DNA of 64,000 nt. Origin: an uncultured Granulosicoccus sp. (GTDB lineage: Bacteria; Pseudomonadota; Gammaproteobacteria; Granulosicoccales; Granulosicoccaceae). Both the position numbers and the translations under genes were made by a program. The notes under the pieces are model-generated. The model had not been told where the DNA came from. It saw nothing but the letters and a program-made list of their open reading frames with translations, and searched no databases. Within the stretch, counting starts at the first letter, position 1; every line of letters starts with the position of its first letter. The stretch lies in assembly GCA_947499955.1 (NCBI GenBank), contig CANMQI010000012.1:124001-188000 (forward strand), written 5' to 3'. Shown here piece after piece: positions 18,769-28,751 of the stretch.

Positions 18769-20430
18769 TTACTGCGGATACAGACCATTGCTGTCATAGG
18801 CATCACGCTGCCAGGCTCGGATATAGTCGATTTCATAGCGCAGTGGAAAGGTGTCATTCTCGGCATCCGGTGTTGGCGCCCAACCACTACCCGCCACCAG
18901 ATAGGTCACGATGTTCATGCCCTGACGAGAGACTTGAGGGCCACTGAGGCGCTTGATTTCCACGCCATCGATGTACCAGATAACCAGCTGTGGTTCCCAC
19001 AGAACACCGTAGGTGTGGAATTCATCGGAAAACAGCTCACCTGTCGGGTTCTTGTAGCTCATGGTTGGTGCCGAGCGGGTTTCACCGGTGTTGACATCTG
19101 CAAAATGGTAGGTCTGGAAGGCATCTTCATCGCCAAAGGGGTTTTCACCCAGGTACTCGATGATGTCGATTTCGGGGGCGTGCAGATTGACGCCGTTGCC
19201 CGGATAGCGGTGATACAGATAGAAGCTGGACAGCGCACCATAGGCACCACTGGTCTTCATGCGACCTTCCACATAGCCATACGTCATGTTGAACTTGTCA
19301 TGGCTGGACAGTGCACCTGACAGAAACAGGCAGCGTTCCTTGCCTGAGGCGTCGGTACCCTTGCAGATATCGGGAAGTTTGCCCTGCAGTTCGTCCGGTA
19401 CCGGTGTTGCCTCGATGGTCAGAATCGAATCGGAGATCTTGAACGGGTTGTAGCCGAAATCCGGCTCATTCTGTGTGTTGACGAAATACTGCTGCTCGCC
19501 GTTGATGATGGTTTCATCACCCCAGACAAGTTGTGTGTTCCAGCGAGCGCTATCGATGCTGTCGCCATTGAAGTCATCTTCGAAGACCAGCGAGAACTTG
19601 TCCATGAAGTAGGCGGTATTGCTCAGGTCATGCTTCTGGGCAAAGCGGCTTTCATCCAGGTAAGGGTCGGCATACAAGGGTACGGCAGCACCACGGTTTG
19701 CATGGTAGTTGATGGTAATCGGCTCGGACGGTACGGATTCCTGCCCCTTGTCGTCAACGGCGGTGACTTCATAGCTGAAGATGTCGCCGGCTTTGGGGCC
19801 GAAACTGGCGCACTCATGCAGACGAGTGGCAAAGCGGGTGTAGTTGCAGTCGATGAAGGAGGTGGTGCTCCAGAACTTGTTGATTTCCACCTGTGCCAGA
19901 GCATTGTCATCGCTCTGGTCGCGGCCCACGGTGTAGGAATGACCATCGCTGCGATAGATGTTATAGGCAACCACTTCACCGTCATCATTCGCTGGTGCCC
20001 AGCTGAATTCCGCCCAGTCATTGGAGACCAGGTCGATGCGCAGATTCTTGGGCTGTGTGGGTGCGCCACCGGCGGTTGGTGTCTCAGGATCGATCTCCAG
20101 CAAGGAGCCGAACGGATCATCCAGGGTCGGACCGGGAATCGGCGCTGCCAGCAAGTCGACGGCAGGAATCGTCGGTGCAGGCAGATCACCGTAATCTGGT
20201 GTGTTGCCGCCACCATCGTCACTCGGGGTACCGCTGTCACCGCCGCCCGTCGGCGTGTCGGTCGAGCCACCAGTGTCGCCATTGGCAGGTGCGTCGGTAT
20301 CGACAGCCGGTGTACCGTCAACCGGTGTGCTCGTCTTGTTGTCGCCGGAAGAGCAGGCGGCAAGGCTGGCGACTGCCAGGGACAGAAAGGTATGGCGAAG
20401 CAGGGGATTCATGCGCAATTCAGCCGTCAT
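18769..20430 (-). CDS. GH16 family glycoside hydrolase lipoprotein with FN3-like domain
   Basis: The 553-residue protein starts with a lipoprotein signal (LAVASLAACSS, lipobox Cys about residue 26). A low-complexity linker rich in Gly, Thr, Asp and Pro (about 30-85) follows, then a fibronectin III-like domain (about 125-242) and a GH16 domain (about 280-545). The GH16 catalytic signature is EIDIIE, giving nucleophile Glu420, Asp422 and acid/base Glu425. Likely an endo-beta-1,3-glucanase (laminarinase) or related enzyme on the outer membrane. An ATG at 20412 (MNPLLRHTFLS) is an equally good start. Polysaccharide specificity is not resolved. Confidence 0.88.
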   Translation of the reverse strand: MTAELRMNPLLRHTFLSLAVASLAACSSGDNKTSTPVDGTPAVDTDAPANGDTGGSTDTPTGGGDSGTPSDDGGGNTPDYGDLPAPTIPAVDLLAAPIPGPTLDDPFGSLLEIDPETPTAGGAPTQPKNLRIDLVSNDWAEFSWAPANDDGEVVAYNIYRSDGHSYTVGRDQSDDNALAQVEINKFWSTTSFIDCNYTRFATRLHECASFGPKAGDIFSYEVTAVDDKGQESVPSEPITINYHANRGAAVPLYADPYLDESRFAQKHDLSNTAYFMDKFSLVFEDDFNGDSIDSARWNTQLVWGDETIINGEQQYFVNTQNEPDFGYNPFKISDSILTIEATPVPDELQGKLPDICKGTDASGKERCLFLSGALSSHDKFNMTYGYVEGRMKTSGAYGALSSFYLYHRYPGNGVNLHAPEIDIIEYLGENPFGDEDAFQTYHFADVNTGETRSAPTMSYKNPTGELFSDEFHTYGVLWEPQLVIWYIDGVEIKRLSGPQVSRQGMNIVTYLVAGSGWAPTPDAENDTFPLRYEIDYIRAWQRDAYDSNGLYPQ

Positions 20431-20611
20431 CTGGGTTCGTTAAAGTGGTGACGAGAATAAACAGCTATGGTCTCGAGGCTGCGGAACTACGTCGTAACTT
20501 CGCTGTGAAGGTGCGCACAGATCGCCGATAAGTACTCGCTCTGATAGAATCACGGGTTTGGTAGGGCTGCTGCTTTACCGACACATTGGCCTGCAAACAA
20601 CTGGATAAATT

Positions 20612-22786
20612 ATGAGTGTCAAGACCGCTGGCGGCTTGTCCGTCGCTTCATCCCTGCACGATTTCATAGTCAATGAAGCCCTTCCGGGCACCGGTATCGA
20701 GGCAGATGCGCTATTTTCCTCGCTCGCCAACATCATTTCCGAACTTGCCCCGCAGAATCAGGCGGCAATGGATCGTCGTGATGCGCTGCAGGTAAAGCTG
20801 GATGACTGGCATAAAGCCAATCCCGGCCCGATCGATCAGTCGGTATACAAGGCTTTTCTGGTGGAAATCGGTTATCTGGAACCTCAGGTTGAAGATTTCA
20901 GCGTTGATGTGTCTCGCGTTGATGACGAAATTGCCAAAACAGCCGGGCCACAGCTGGTTGTACCGGTCAATAACGCACGTTATGCCCTGAATGCTGCCAA
21001 TGCACGCTGGGGAAGCCTGTATGACGCGCTCTACGGCACCGACGCCATCGCTGAGTCCGATGGCGCAGAACGTTCACGCGAATACAATCCGGTACGTGGC
21101 CAGCGCGTGGTGGCCTTTGCCAACCAGTTGCTGGATGAGGCCGTGCCTCTGGTACAAGGCAGTCATGCCGATATCAGCGCCTACGCCATCGTCGATGGTG
21201 CCTTGAAATTGACACTCACTTCCGGCAGTGAAATCGGCCTGAAGCACCCTGCGCAATGTGCCGGATACACTGGTAATGCAGACGCCCCCACTACCGTACT
21301 GCTGAAGAACAACGGACTGCACATGGAAGTCGTGTTCGATCGCAACAGCCCCGTGGGCAAAAGCAGTGCCGCCGGTGTCTCGGACATCGTCATGGAATCG
21401 GCACTGAGTACCATTCAGGATTGCGAAGACTCGGTCACCGCAGTCGATGCAGACGACAAGGTACTGGTCTATCGCAACTGGCTGGGCCTGATGAAAGGCG
21501 ATCTGAGTGAGCAGGTCGAAAAGAACGGCAAGCAGATCGAACGCAAGCTCAACCCGGATCGTGGATTCATCGATCTGCAGGGCAATGCCTTCAATCTGCC
21601 TGGTCGCAGTGTGCTGCTGGTTCGAAACGTTGGCACACACATGATGACCGATGCGGTACTCGATGCCGATGGCAAGCAGGTGCCGGAGACCTATCTGGAC
21701 GCCATGTTCACCAGCCTCATAGCCATGCACGACCTGAAGAAGGGTGAGGACGAGGCGCGCAATTCACGCACAGGTAGTGTCTACATCGTCAAGCCCAAGC
21801 TGCACGGTACGGCGGAAGTGGCGCTGTCGGTAAAACTCTTCACGATGGTGGAAGAGGCGCTGGGTCTGGCACCCAACACCCTCAAGATGGGCATCATGGA
21901 TGAGGAGCGTCGTACATCGGTCAACCTGAAGAACTGTATTGCAGCCGCTCGTGAGCGCGTCATTTTCATCAATACCGGTTTTCTGGATCGCACGGGTGAC
22001 GAGATGCACACCAGCATGCACGCTGGCGTCATGATTCCCAAGGGCGAGATGAAGAACGCCACCTGGCTCTCTGCCTATGAAAACAACAACGTCGATGTCG
22101 GTCTGGCCAGTGGTCTGCAGGGCAATGGACAGATCGGTAAGGGCATGTGGGCCATTCCGGACCAGATGGCAGCCATGATTGCCGCCAAGCAGGGTCATCC
22201 CGAGGCCGGTGCCAATACCGCCTGGGTACCTTCTCCAACAGCCGCCACCTTGCACGCCATGCATTATCACAAGGTGAGCGTGCAGGCCGTACAGGACGCG
22301 CTGAAGTCGCGCAAGAAGGCCAGTGTCGATGACATCCTCACGATTCCATTGAGTGAAGCGGGCCGCAATTACTCGGCTGAGGAAATTCAGCATGAGCTGG
22401 ACAACAATGCGCAGAGCATTCTGGGTTATGTCGTGCGCTGGGTGAACCAGGGTGTTGGCTGTTCCAAGGTGCCTGACATCAATAACGTCGGACTCATGGA
22501 AGATCGCGCCACCCTGCGTATCTCCAGTCAGTTCCTGGCCAACTGGCTGCTGCATGAAATCATCACCGTTGAACAGGTGCGTGATGCCATGGAGCGTATG
22601 GCGCTGGTGGTTGATGGACAGAACGCAGGCGATGCCGATTATGTTGCCATGGCGCCGTCCTTCGATGACAGCATTGCCTTCCAGGCCGCACTCGACCTGG
22701 TCCTGAAAGGTCAGGCGCAGCCCAATGGCTACACCGAGTTCGTATTGACAGCTCGACGTCGTGAGGTCAAGGCAGCCAACGCCTGA
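20612..22786 (+). CDS. glcB: Malate synthase G
   Basis: The protein has 724 residues, the size of E. coli GlcB (723). Family signatures include [54 protein letters not shown] and the late [13 protein letters not shown]. The enzyme condenses glyoxylate with acetyl-CoA to malate in the cytoplasm, feeding two-carbon compounds such as glycolate into the TCA cycle. No glycolate oxidase or isocitrate lyase is adjacent, so it appears to be a single-gene unit. After the stop, an imperfect 10-bp inverted repeat (CACCTGTTTC at about 22810 with GAGACAGGTG near 22834) may act as a terminator hairpin. Confidence 0.95.
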   Translation: MSVKTAGGLSVASSLHDFIVNEALPGTGIEADALFSSLANIISELAPQNQAAMDRRDALQVKLDDWHKANPGPIDQSVYKAFLVEIGYLEPQVEDFSVDVSRVDDEIAKTAGPQLVVPVNNARYALNAANARWGSLYDALYGTDAIAESDGAERSREYNPVRGQRVVAFANQLLDEAVPLVQGSHADISAYAIVDGALKLTLTSGSEIGLKHPAQCAGYTGNADAPTTVLLKNNGLHMEVVFDRNSPVGKSSAAGVSDIVMESALSTIQDCEDSVTAVDADDKVLVYRNWLGLMKGDLSEQVEKNGKQIERKLNPDRGFIDLQGNAFNLPGRSVLLVRNVGTHMMTDAVLDADGKQVPETYLDAMFTSLIAMHDLKKGEDEARNSRTGSVYIVKPKLHGTAEVALSVKLFTMVEEALGLAPNTLKMGIMDEERRTSVNLKNCIAAARERVIFINTGFLDRTGDEMHTSMHAGVMIPKGEMKNATWLSAYENNNVDVGLASGLQGNGQIGKGMWAIPDQMAAMIAAKQGHPEAGANTAWVPSPTAATLHAMHYHKVSVQAVQDALKSRKKASVDDILTIPLSEAGRNYSAEEIQHELDNNAQSILGYVVRWVNQGVGCSKVPDINNVGLMEDRATLRISSQFLANWLLHEIITVEQVRDAMERMALVVDGQNAGDADYVAMAPSFDDSIAFQAALDLVLKGQAQPNGYTEFVLTARRREVKAANA

Positions 22787-22965
22787 TTGTTCTCACTTCT
22801 TTGACCGGTGTCACCTGTTTCATGCGTGAGTGGAGACAGGTGGCATCGTAACTGCTCGAATCCGGCTACGTTTTCTACCCACTCGGGAATTTTTACAGAA
22901 AACCGTAGTCAACCCATTGAGCCGTTTGTTCCGGCTTTGCCAAATACCACCAATCAAAGCAGGGG

Positions 22966-23490
22966 ATGAATGTGAAAAAAGCCACTTTCAAGCAAATCGG
23001 TACCATGGTTGCAACGAGCACACTGCTCGCCAGTTGCAGTACGCTGACTGCACCATTCAAGGATGCAGATCCGCGCTGGGCCGATTTCAAATCGTGGACT
23101 CGACTCACCGACACACACGTCAGCACCGGTAACCCCACCGGTTTTCTGGGCGGCGTGCACATGGGCCTTGAAGGCTATCGCGAAGTCTATGTGAACGACA
23201 TCGGTCGCGATGCCTTGCTGGGCAATGCGCCGTACAACCTGCCTGCCGGCACGGTTGTCGTCAAGGAGCAGTTCGCCAGCAAGGAGGACTGGGAAGCCGG
23301 TCGTAAACCTGCGCACACCATCAGCGTCAAGGTAGCGGCCAGTGATGAGCTCAGCAAGGACAACTGGATCTGGGCAGACAGCTATAAAGGAACGGCGGGC
23401 GAGAGTGCCTTCTGCGCTGGCTGCCATTCCATTGCTGCCAAGAGTGATTTTGTCTTCACCACGGGCGATTTTCAGCGATCACTCGATTGA
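22966..23490 (+). CDS. Cytochrome P460-family lipoprotein
   Basis: The 174-residue protein has a lipoprotein signal with lipobox LASC (Cys24). It carries a cytochrome P460-like domain (YREVYVNDIGRDALL, GTVVVKEQF) and a C-terminal c-type haem site CAGCH (Cys150, Cys153, His154). P460 proteins in ammonia oxidisers oxidise hydroxylamine or detoxify NO. In other bacteria the role of such proteins is unknown. It converges with polB, only 13 bases separating the stops. Confidence 0.8.
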   Translation: MNVKKATFKQIGTMVATSTLLASCSTLTAPFKDADPRWADFKSWTRLTDTHVSTGNPTGFLGGVHMGLEGYREVYVNDIGRDALLGNAPYNLPAGTVVVKEQFASKEDWEAGRKPAHTISVKVAASDELSKDNWIWADSYKGTAGESAFCAGCHSIAAKSDFVFTTGDFQRSLD

Positions 23491-23503
23491 TCGATCCCCC
23501 TGA

Positions 23504-25810
23504 TCAGAACATTTGCAGCTGTGCATCAGTGATGGCTGCAAAGCTCGTATCCAGAAACTGCAGGATACCGTCCGCTGCCGGAGCCAGTTGTTTGTCCAGA
23601 TAATGCTGGTAATCCGGTGTTGACTGCAGCAGGTCGACAGGTTCCGGTCCGTTTCGGGTAATCAGATAGCTGATGGTGCGACCACTGTGTTCCAGCTTGC
23701 GTGCCGCCTGAATATGCGGTGGCACGTTACGCTGATAATCATCCAGTGCGCGGCGAATGCGCTTGCGATAGACCAGCTGTTCATCCAGCTCACCCGCCTG
23801 AAGTCGTTCGGCGATTTCGCGAATGTATTCTTCAAAGGGTTCTTCGTGGAAGACGCGCTGGAAGAGTTCGCGCTGGAAATTTCTGGCAAGTGGTGTCCAG
23901 TCGGTGCGCGCCGCCTCCAGCCCCTTGACCACCAGTCGTGAATCGGGCGCAATCAATCCAGCGTAGCGCTTCTTGCTGCCGGTAGGCATGCCTCGAACGG
24001 TCGGCATGAAAAAGCGTGAATAGTGGGTTTCGTACTCCACCTCCAGGCGTGATTCGATATCCAGGTTCTGTCTGAGTTCATCTTGCCACCAGGTATTGAG
24101 CTCGCGCATCAGCTGGTTGCCGATCTCTGCTGAACGCACCTCGTCTGCTTCATCGCCAATGTAGACGAAGACCGAGTCCGTATCGCCGTAGATCACCGGG
24201 TATCCCTGCTGTTCGATCCAGTCGCGTGAGCGCATGATGATCTCGTGACCACGCCGGGTGATGCTCGATGCCAGTTGCTGTGAGTAGAAACGACAACCGG
24301 TGGTGCCCAGCACGCCATAGAAGGAATTCATGATGATTTTGATGGCCTGGGACAGAGGTGCATTGTGCTCCAGCTTGGCCTTGTCCCGTGCCGCCCAGAG
24401 TTCTTCGATAAGTCCCGGAAGGATGTGTTTATCACGCGAGAACATGGCCTCCACGAATCCGGGCAGTGGATTGTCGCCGGGTACCGCCAGCCCCATCGGA
24501 TCAATGAAGAAGGTGCGAATGATACTGGGGTACAGACTCTTGAAGTCCAGCACCAGCACATTCTTGTACAAGCCCGGTACCGAGTCCATGACATAGCCAC
24601 CCGGGCTGCCGGGCCCGTCACTGCGATTGTCGACATCCGGTGCCACGAAACCGGCGCGGTGCAGTCTTGGCAGATAGAGATTGTCAAAAGCCGCTACCGA
24701 ACCACCCAGTCTGTCCAGTGCCAGTCCCGTGAGGTTGGCGCGTTGCACGGCGAACGCCAGTAGATCGGCCTTCTGGAATATCTCGTTGACCAGGGTACAG
24801 TCGCGAATGTTGTAATCCGCCAGCTGTGGCTTGTCATCCCTGAAGAGGCGATTGATCTCGGCAACCTTGTCCTGTTCCGAGCTGATGAGCTTGCCGGTCC
24901 CCAGCAGTTCATGCGACACATTGTCCAGAGAGAAGCTGTCGAAGTTCCAGAACCCGGCCTTCAGCAGATCGATACCATCGAAGACCGCTCGTCCCGGGAC
25001 GCGGGCGATGCGCGGCGAGCCGGGTTGGTTGGGCTGCAGAACCGTGGCGCTCTCACCACCGCGGCCCAGGCGACAGGCAATTCCCAGCTGCTGGCATTTC
25101 TGCACGATGAAGTTCAGGTCGAAATTGACGACAGCCCAACCTGTCAAGGCATCCGGATCGATCTCCAGCGTCCAGTTGAAGAAGGCATTCAGCAAGGCCT
25201 TCTCGGTAGGCTGGTAGATGAGTTGGTAGTGGCCGCGCTGTTCATCCTCACCGCTGCCGATCATGAATACGACATCGCTTGGCCGGCTTTCAGCGTCACC
25301 CGGTTGGGGCATGATGGCGGCCGCCACCGAGTACAACTGACGGCTGTGGCCACGTGTTTCGATATCGATGGCCAGTGTGCGCAGTTGTGGCTGAAAGTCA
25401 CCCGGCTGCAGTCGCGGCTGTTGAACCCGCCAGTGATTGCCAACGCGCTGCAGCTCTCCGTCGATGCGTACCGGTGCGCGAATGAATCGCTCCATCAGAT
25501 AGCGATCAACAGGCTTGACGTCCGACTCGCACAGCGTAGCGTCGCTCTGTCGCAGTTGTTGCAGATCGCGTTGCTGGCGAAAATAGAGCCCATCCACCGC
25601 CTCGCCGTGCAGGAGCGTCAACTCGAGAGGTTTGCGTGTCGCGCCCGCGGGTAGAGAAGCATCCCGGGAGCGCTCGATGAAGCAGACCGCCTGCTGGTGC
25701 CTGATGACCAGGTTCAAGGGGCCCTGCGCCGAACAGGCCCAGAGTGACAGCTCCAGGCCTTGCGGCGTGTCACGCCAGTGGCGGGTCAGCAGGTAGGCAT
25801 CGAGGCTCAT
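23504..25810 (-). CDS. polB: DNA polymerase II (family B)
   Basis: The 768-residue protein aligns with E. coli PolB (783 aa) from its start (MSLDAYLLTRHWRDTPQG). It keeps the 3'-5' exonuclease site (Asp149/Glu151 in AIDIETRG), polymerase motif A (DFKSLYPSI, about 422-430), motif B (KIIMNSFYGVLG) and motif C (YGDTDS, about 541-546). Pol II restarts stalled replication and is SOS-induced in E. coli. The ATG at 25810 is chosen because homology begins there; the frame is open a further 25 codons upstream. A possible LexA site is 34 bases upstream. Confidence 0.95.
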   Translation of the reverse strand: MSLDAYLLTRHWRDTPQGLELSLWACSAQGPLNLVIRHQQAVCFIERSRDASLPAGATRKPLELTLLHGEAVDGLYFRQQRDLQQLRQSDATLCESDVKPVDRYLMERFIRAPVRIDGELQRVGNHWRVQQPRLQPGDFQPQLRTLAIDIETRGHSRQLYSVAAAIMPQPGDAESRPSDVVFMIGSGEDEQRGHYQLIYQPTEKALLNAFFNWTLEIDPDALTGWAVVNFDLNFIVQKCQQLGIACRLGRGGESATVLQPNQPGSPRIARVPGRAVFDGIDLLKAGFWNFDSFSLDNVSHELLGTGKLISSEQDKVAEINRLFRDDKPQLADYNIRDCTLVNEIFQKADLLAFAVQRANLTGLALDRLGGSVAAFDNLYLPRLHRAGFVAPDVDNRSDGPGSPGGYVMDSVPGLYKNVLVLDFKSLYPSIIRTFFIDPMGLAVPGDNPLPGFVEAMFSRDKHILPGLIEELWAARDKAKLEHNAPLSQAIKIIMNSFYGVLGTTGCRFYSQQLASSITRRGHEIIMRSRDWIEQQGYPVIYGDTDSVFVYIGDEADEVRSAEIGNQLMRELNTWWQDELRQNLDIESRLEVEYETHYSRFFMPTVRGMPTGSKKRYAGLIAPDSRLVVKGLEAARTDWTPLARNFQRELFQRVFHEEPFEEYIREIAERLQAGELDEQLVYRKRIRRALDDYQRNVPPHIQAARKLEHSGRTISYLITRNGPEPVDLLQSTPDYQHYLDKQLAPAADGILQFLDTSFAAITDAQLQMF

Positions 25811-25844
25811 GGACGATAGTGTACCTATCTTGCTGACTATCTTG

Positions 25845-25860
25845 CTGTCTTGCCAAGCAG
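25845..25860 (-). promoter_or_regulatory. Candidate LexA box upstream of polB
   Basis: CTGTCTTGCCAAGCAG fits the CTG-N10-CAG frame of gammaproteobacterial SOS boxes and lies 34 bases before the polB ATG. The core is not AT-rich and is only partly symmetric, unlike the strong box before lexA at 44179, so it may be a chance match. Confidence 0.35.
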
Positions 25861-25925
25861 GAAATACTTTTGGCTCGTGTACCATGCAGACACGTCCATC
25901 GCATCGCGAGTTCTACAGCTTGTCC

Positions 25926-26615
25926 ATGTTTCGATATCTACCGGGAATATTGCTGGTACAGCTGGTTACCCTGGCTCTGTTCTGGGTCAACCGGGAAGCC
26001 ACCGTCGAGGATCTGTTGCTTCGAGCCGGCCTGCCGTCGCTGATCATTGCCTGTGTGACGGCGCTGTGGTTGTCCACGCTGGGGCGCATGGAGGCAGAGC
26101 GCCGCAATGCCGAACTGCGTGAAAGCCACGCCAGTGAGCGCGAAAAGTTGCATCGAAAGATCGAGCGCACTCGCTCGGAAGTGCTGCAGCAGGCCAGCGC
26201 CGACAAGGCCCAGATGCAGGAACGTGCCCACGCGGAACGGGAAAACCTGGTCAGAAAGACACACAAGCAGTTGATGCAGCAAGAGCGCAGCATCAGTCGA
26301 CGTGCCAACGTCAAGGTCGGGCTCGCCTTCATGGGGGTGACGGGCCTGGGTGTGCTGATGCTCATCACGGAAATGATGACCCTGGGGCTCTTGACCATCA
26401 CGACCGCCGGAGGGGCTCTGGGAGGCTATGTATTCCGCTGGCGTCAGTCAAGGGGGGCGCTGGATCGACTCTCGGGGGCTGTCGAGCAACAGGATGACGA
26501 TCCCCATGTGGTGCCGGGCGAGGTCGTACCAGCCACGAAAGCGTCGAGCAGGAAGAGCGCCCTGGCAGTCATCGATGGCAATGCGGTGGGAGAGCCGAAG
26601 AAGCGCAAGCGCTGA
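25926..26615 (+). CDS. Membrane-anchored coiled-coil protein of unknown function
   Basis: The protein (229 aa from this start) has two N-terminal membrane segments (RYLPGILLVQLVTLALFW and SLIIACVTALWL). A long charged coiled coil (about 50-130, rich in Glu, Arg and Lys) follows, then two more membrane segments (VGLAFMGVTGLGVLMLI and LGLLTITTAGGALGGYVF) and a basic tail ending KKRKR. The ATG at 25926 starts at the first membrane helix; an ATG at 25884 would add 14 polar residues. It is divergent from polB. No function is recognised. Confidence 0.7.
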   Translation: MFRYLPGILLVQLVTLALFWVNREATVEDLLLRAGLPSLIIACVTALWLSTLGRMEAERRNAELRESHASEREKLHRKIERTRSEVLQQASADKAQMQERAHAERENLVRKTHKQLMQQERSISRRANVKVGLAFMGVTGLGVLMLITEMMTLGLLTITTAGGALGGYVFRWRQSRGALDRLSGAVEQQDDDPHVVPGEVVPATKASSRKSALAVIDGNAVGEPKKRKR

Positions 26616-26751
26616 GGTTCCATCTTGAGGCGGCGGGAGATGAGCCCTCATTCGCGTATGGATGTCGCGCGGTGTCGAATCCCACGTGCAACCGTAGGGG
26701 CACCTTCTGTTATCAAACGACAGCAGGGGCTCGTAGACTAGCCAGGCAAGC

Positions 26752-26781
26752 GCATTTCCTGGAGAGGCATTTCCTGGAGAG
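26752..26781. repeat. 15-bp tandem duplication
   Basis: GCATTTCCTGGAGAG occurs twice in perfect tandem just past the stop of the convergent NatB-like gene (26791). Confidence 0.95.
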
Positions 26782-26790
26782 ATTGAACAC

Positions 26791-27957
26791 TCAATCGAGC
26801 AATCGTTCTCGCTGATAGAGCCGACTGGCAAGAGTCAGCAGCAGTGCGGTGGCCGCGAGTGTGCCACCCGCCGACAGCAGGATATGCAAGATGGGGATAC
26901 TGTCTCCCAGCACGGCACTTTCGAGCAACTGGTACTGACTGAGCATGGGGATCGGCATGGACATCGTGGTCGACCTGATCGACAGGAACTGCAGCAGAAA
27001 GAAGGGCGCCATGGGCACCATCATCATGAGCCCCAGATAGGTCTGCGCCTCCTTGGTGCTGCGTGTCACCGCAGAGACCGTGATCAGCAGAGCGGAGATG
27101 AATGGCAGCAGAGGGCTCGCCAGCAGAAAGGCACGCACCAGGGTACGACCATCGAAACGGATCTGCCCGCCCATCAGTTCAATCGGAAACAGACGAAACA
27201 GGGTATAGATGCTGACTGCCGTGAGTACGCCGGACAGTGTCACGAAGCACAGCGTTGCCCCGTATTTACCGAACACGACAGCGCTGCGCTTCAATGGCAG
27301 GCTCAGCAGGGGCTCCAGTGACTGACGTTCTCGTTCGCCGGCTGTGGTATCGATAGCCAGGTAGAAGCCGCCCATGACCATGGACATGATGAACAGAAAG
27401 GGCAGGATGGATGCCAGTAACTGACCACTACTGCCGTCACTGGAAACATCATTCTCCACCAGGTTGAGGCTGTCAAAGGTAGATGGATCGATACCGCGGT
27501 GTTGCAGGCGAAGGTTGTTCAAGGTGCGTTCATAGACCGACAGAATGGCCTGAACACGTCTGGCAGCCTTGCCGGACTCCTTGTCGGCGCTGTTGACATG
27601 CAGTGTCAGAGGGGCAGGCCTGCCGGCTCTGAGCTGGTCGGCAAAGTCTTCGGGAATTTCCAATACAACAAGCACGTCCCCACGTCTGACACTGGCCTGA
27701 ACGTTTTCAGGTGCCTCTGTGACATCGATGTTGTGGCCATGCAGAAACTCCATCAGCCGGGGGGCACGCTCGGCATGCAGAACGCTGAGTGAGGTGACCT
27801 CATCGAAGTCGATGGACAACTGTTTGAAGCTTGCAACCAGCGAGCCGCCTAACAGCAATGGCAATAATATGGGGCCGAACAGCAGCGCGTAGAACACGGT
27901 CTGGCGATCGCGCAGATTGTCCACGATCTCCTTGAACATGACGATGAACAGACTCAT
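26791..27957 (-). CDS. ABC transporter permease, NatB-like (ABC-2 type)
   Basis: The 388-residue protein has an N-terminal membrane segment, a large extracytoplasmic domain (about 50-185) and then five or six membrane segments, as in ABC-2 permeases of the NatB/YhaP type. The segment AGERERQSLEPLLSLPLKR is the usual cytoplasmic coupling region of this family. With the ATPase encoded immediately upstream it should form an exporter. NatAB of Bacillus exports sodium, but many relatives have unknown substrates. Its start overlaps the ATPase stop by 4 bases. Confidence 0.85.
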   Translation of the reverse strand: MSLFIVMFKEIVDNLRDRQTVFYALLFGPILLPLLLGGSLVASFKQLSIDFDEVTSLSVLHAERAPRLMEFLHGHNIDVTEAPENVQASVRRGDVLVVLEIPEDFADQLRAGRPAPLTLHVNSADKESGKAARRVQAILSVYERTLNNLRLQHRGIDPSTFDSLNLVENDVSSDGSSGQLLASILPFLFIMSMVMGGFYLAIDTTAGERERQSLEPLLSLPLKRSAVVFGKYGATLCFVTLSGVLTAVSIYTLFRLFPIELMGGQIRFDGRTLVRAFLLASPLLPFISALLITVSAVTRSTKEAQTYLGLMMMVPMAPFFLLQFLSIRSTTMSMPIPMLSQYQLLESAVLGDSIPILHILLSAGGTLAATALLLTLASRLYQRERLLD

Positions 27958-28751
27958 CGATCCGTCTCCGGCTGCAGGCTCAGGGTCGCCTTGACAAAGG
28001 CATCTTCAAGATCGTTCTCCCCGGTGCGTTCCAGAATGCCAGCCAGAGAGTCCTGCATGGCGATGCTGCCGTCTGAAATGATGGCAATGTGATCGCACAG
28101 GGCGGCGACCTCCTGCATGATGTGGCTGGAGAACACGATGCAGTGCCCGTCAGCAGCCAGCTGGCGAATGATCTCTCGCAAGCCCCGTGTGGCCATGACA
28201 TCCAGGCCGTTGGTCGGTTCATCCAGCATGATGGTCTGAGGCTGATGAGCCAAGGCCCTTGCCAGCGCTACCTTGGTTTTCTGTCCCTGTGAGAAGCCCG
28301 TCGCGCGGCGGTCGGCAAAGCCTTTCATGTCCAGCTGTTCGATCAGCTGTCCAACGCGCTGTTCGGCTTGTTGCTTGTCCAGACCACACAGACGTGCGTA
28401 GTAGTGGATGTTCTCCCGGGCGCTCAGTCGCGGATAGATGCCGGCATTGTGAGGCATGAACCCCAGGTGTTGCCGCACAGCCAGTACATCACGAGTCACG
28501 TCATGACCGTCAACGCTGGCGCTGCCGCGTTCGGGTCTGATCAGCGTGGCCAGCATGCGCAGCGTTGTGGATTTGCCTGCACCGTTTGGACCGAGAAGGC
28601 CCGTGATCCTGCCATCATCTGCCGTGAAACTGACCGAGTTCACGGCCACGACGCGACTATCTGCCTTTGCGTCACTCTTGCCAAAGGGCAGTCTGAAAGC
28701 GCGCCCACCGGGGCGCTTGAAACTCCTGTGCAGGTCCTCGGCAACAATCAT
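27954..28751 (-). CDS. ABC transporter ATP-binding protein, NatA-like
   Basis: The 265-residue ATPase has Walker A GPNGAGKST, the signature FSQGQKTKVALARAL, Walker B IMLDEPTNGLD and a switch His in VFSSHIMQEV. It resembles DrrA/NatA-type ATPases that pair with ABC-2 permeases. The signature starts FSQGQ instead of LSGGQ, as is common in this group. Coding regions upstream and downstream overlap it by 4 bases each, so hydrolase, ATPase and permease form one translationally coupled operon. Confidence 0.9.
   Translation of the reverse strand: MIVAEDLHRSFKRPGGRAFRLPFGKSDAKADSRVVAVNSVSFTADDGRITGLLGPNGAGKSTTLRMLATLIRPERGSASVDGHDVTRDVLAVRQHLGFMPHNAGIYPRLSARENIHYYARLCGLDKQQAEQRVGQLIEQLDMKGFADRRATGFSQGQKTKVALARALAHQPQTIMLDEPTNGLDVMATRGLREIIRQLAADGHCIVFSSHIMQEVAALCDHIAIISDGSIAMQDSLAGILERTGENDLEDAFVKATLSLQPETDR

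Noticed and set aside
18396-18947. Possible gene spanning the 7-bp repeat
   Set aside because: It overlaps the VWA gene and the GH16 gene in other frames and owes its length to the repeat.
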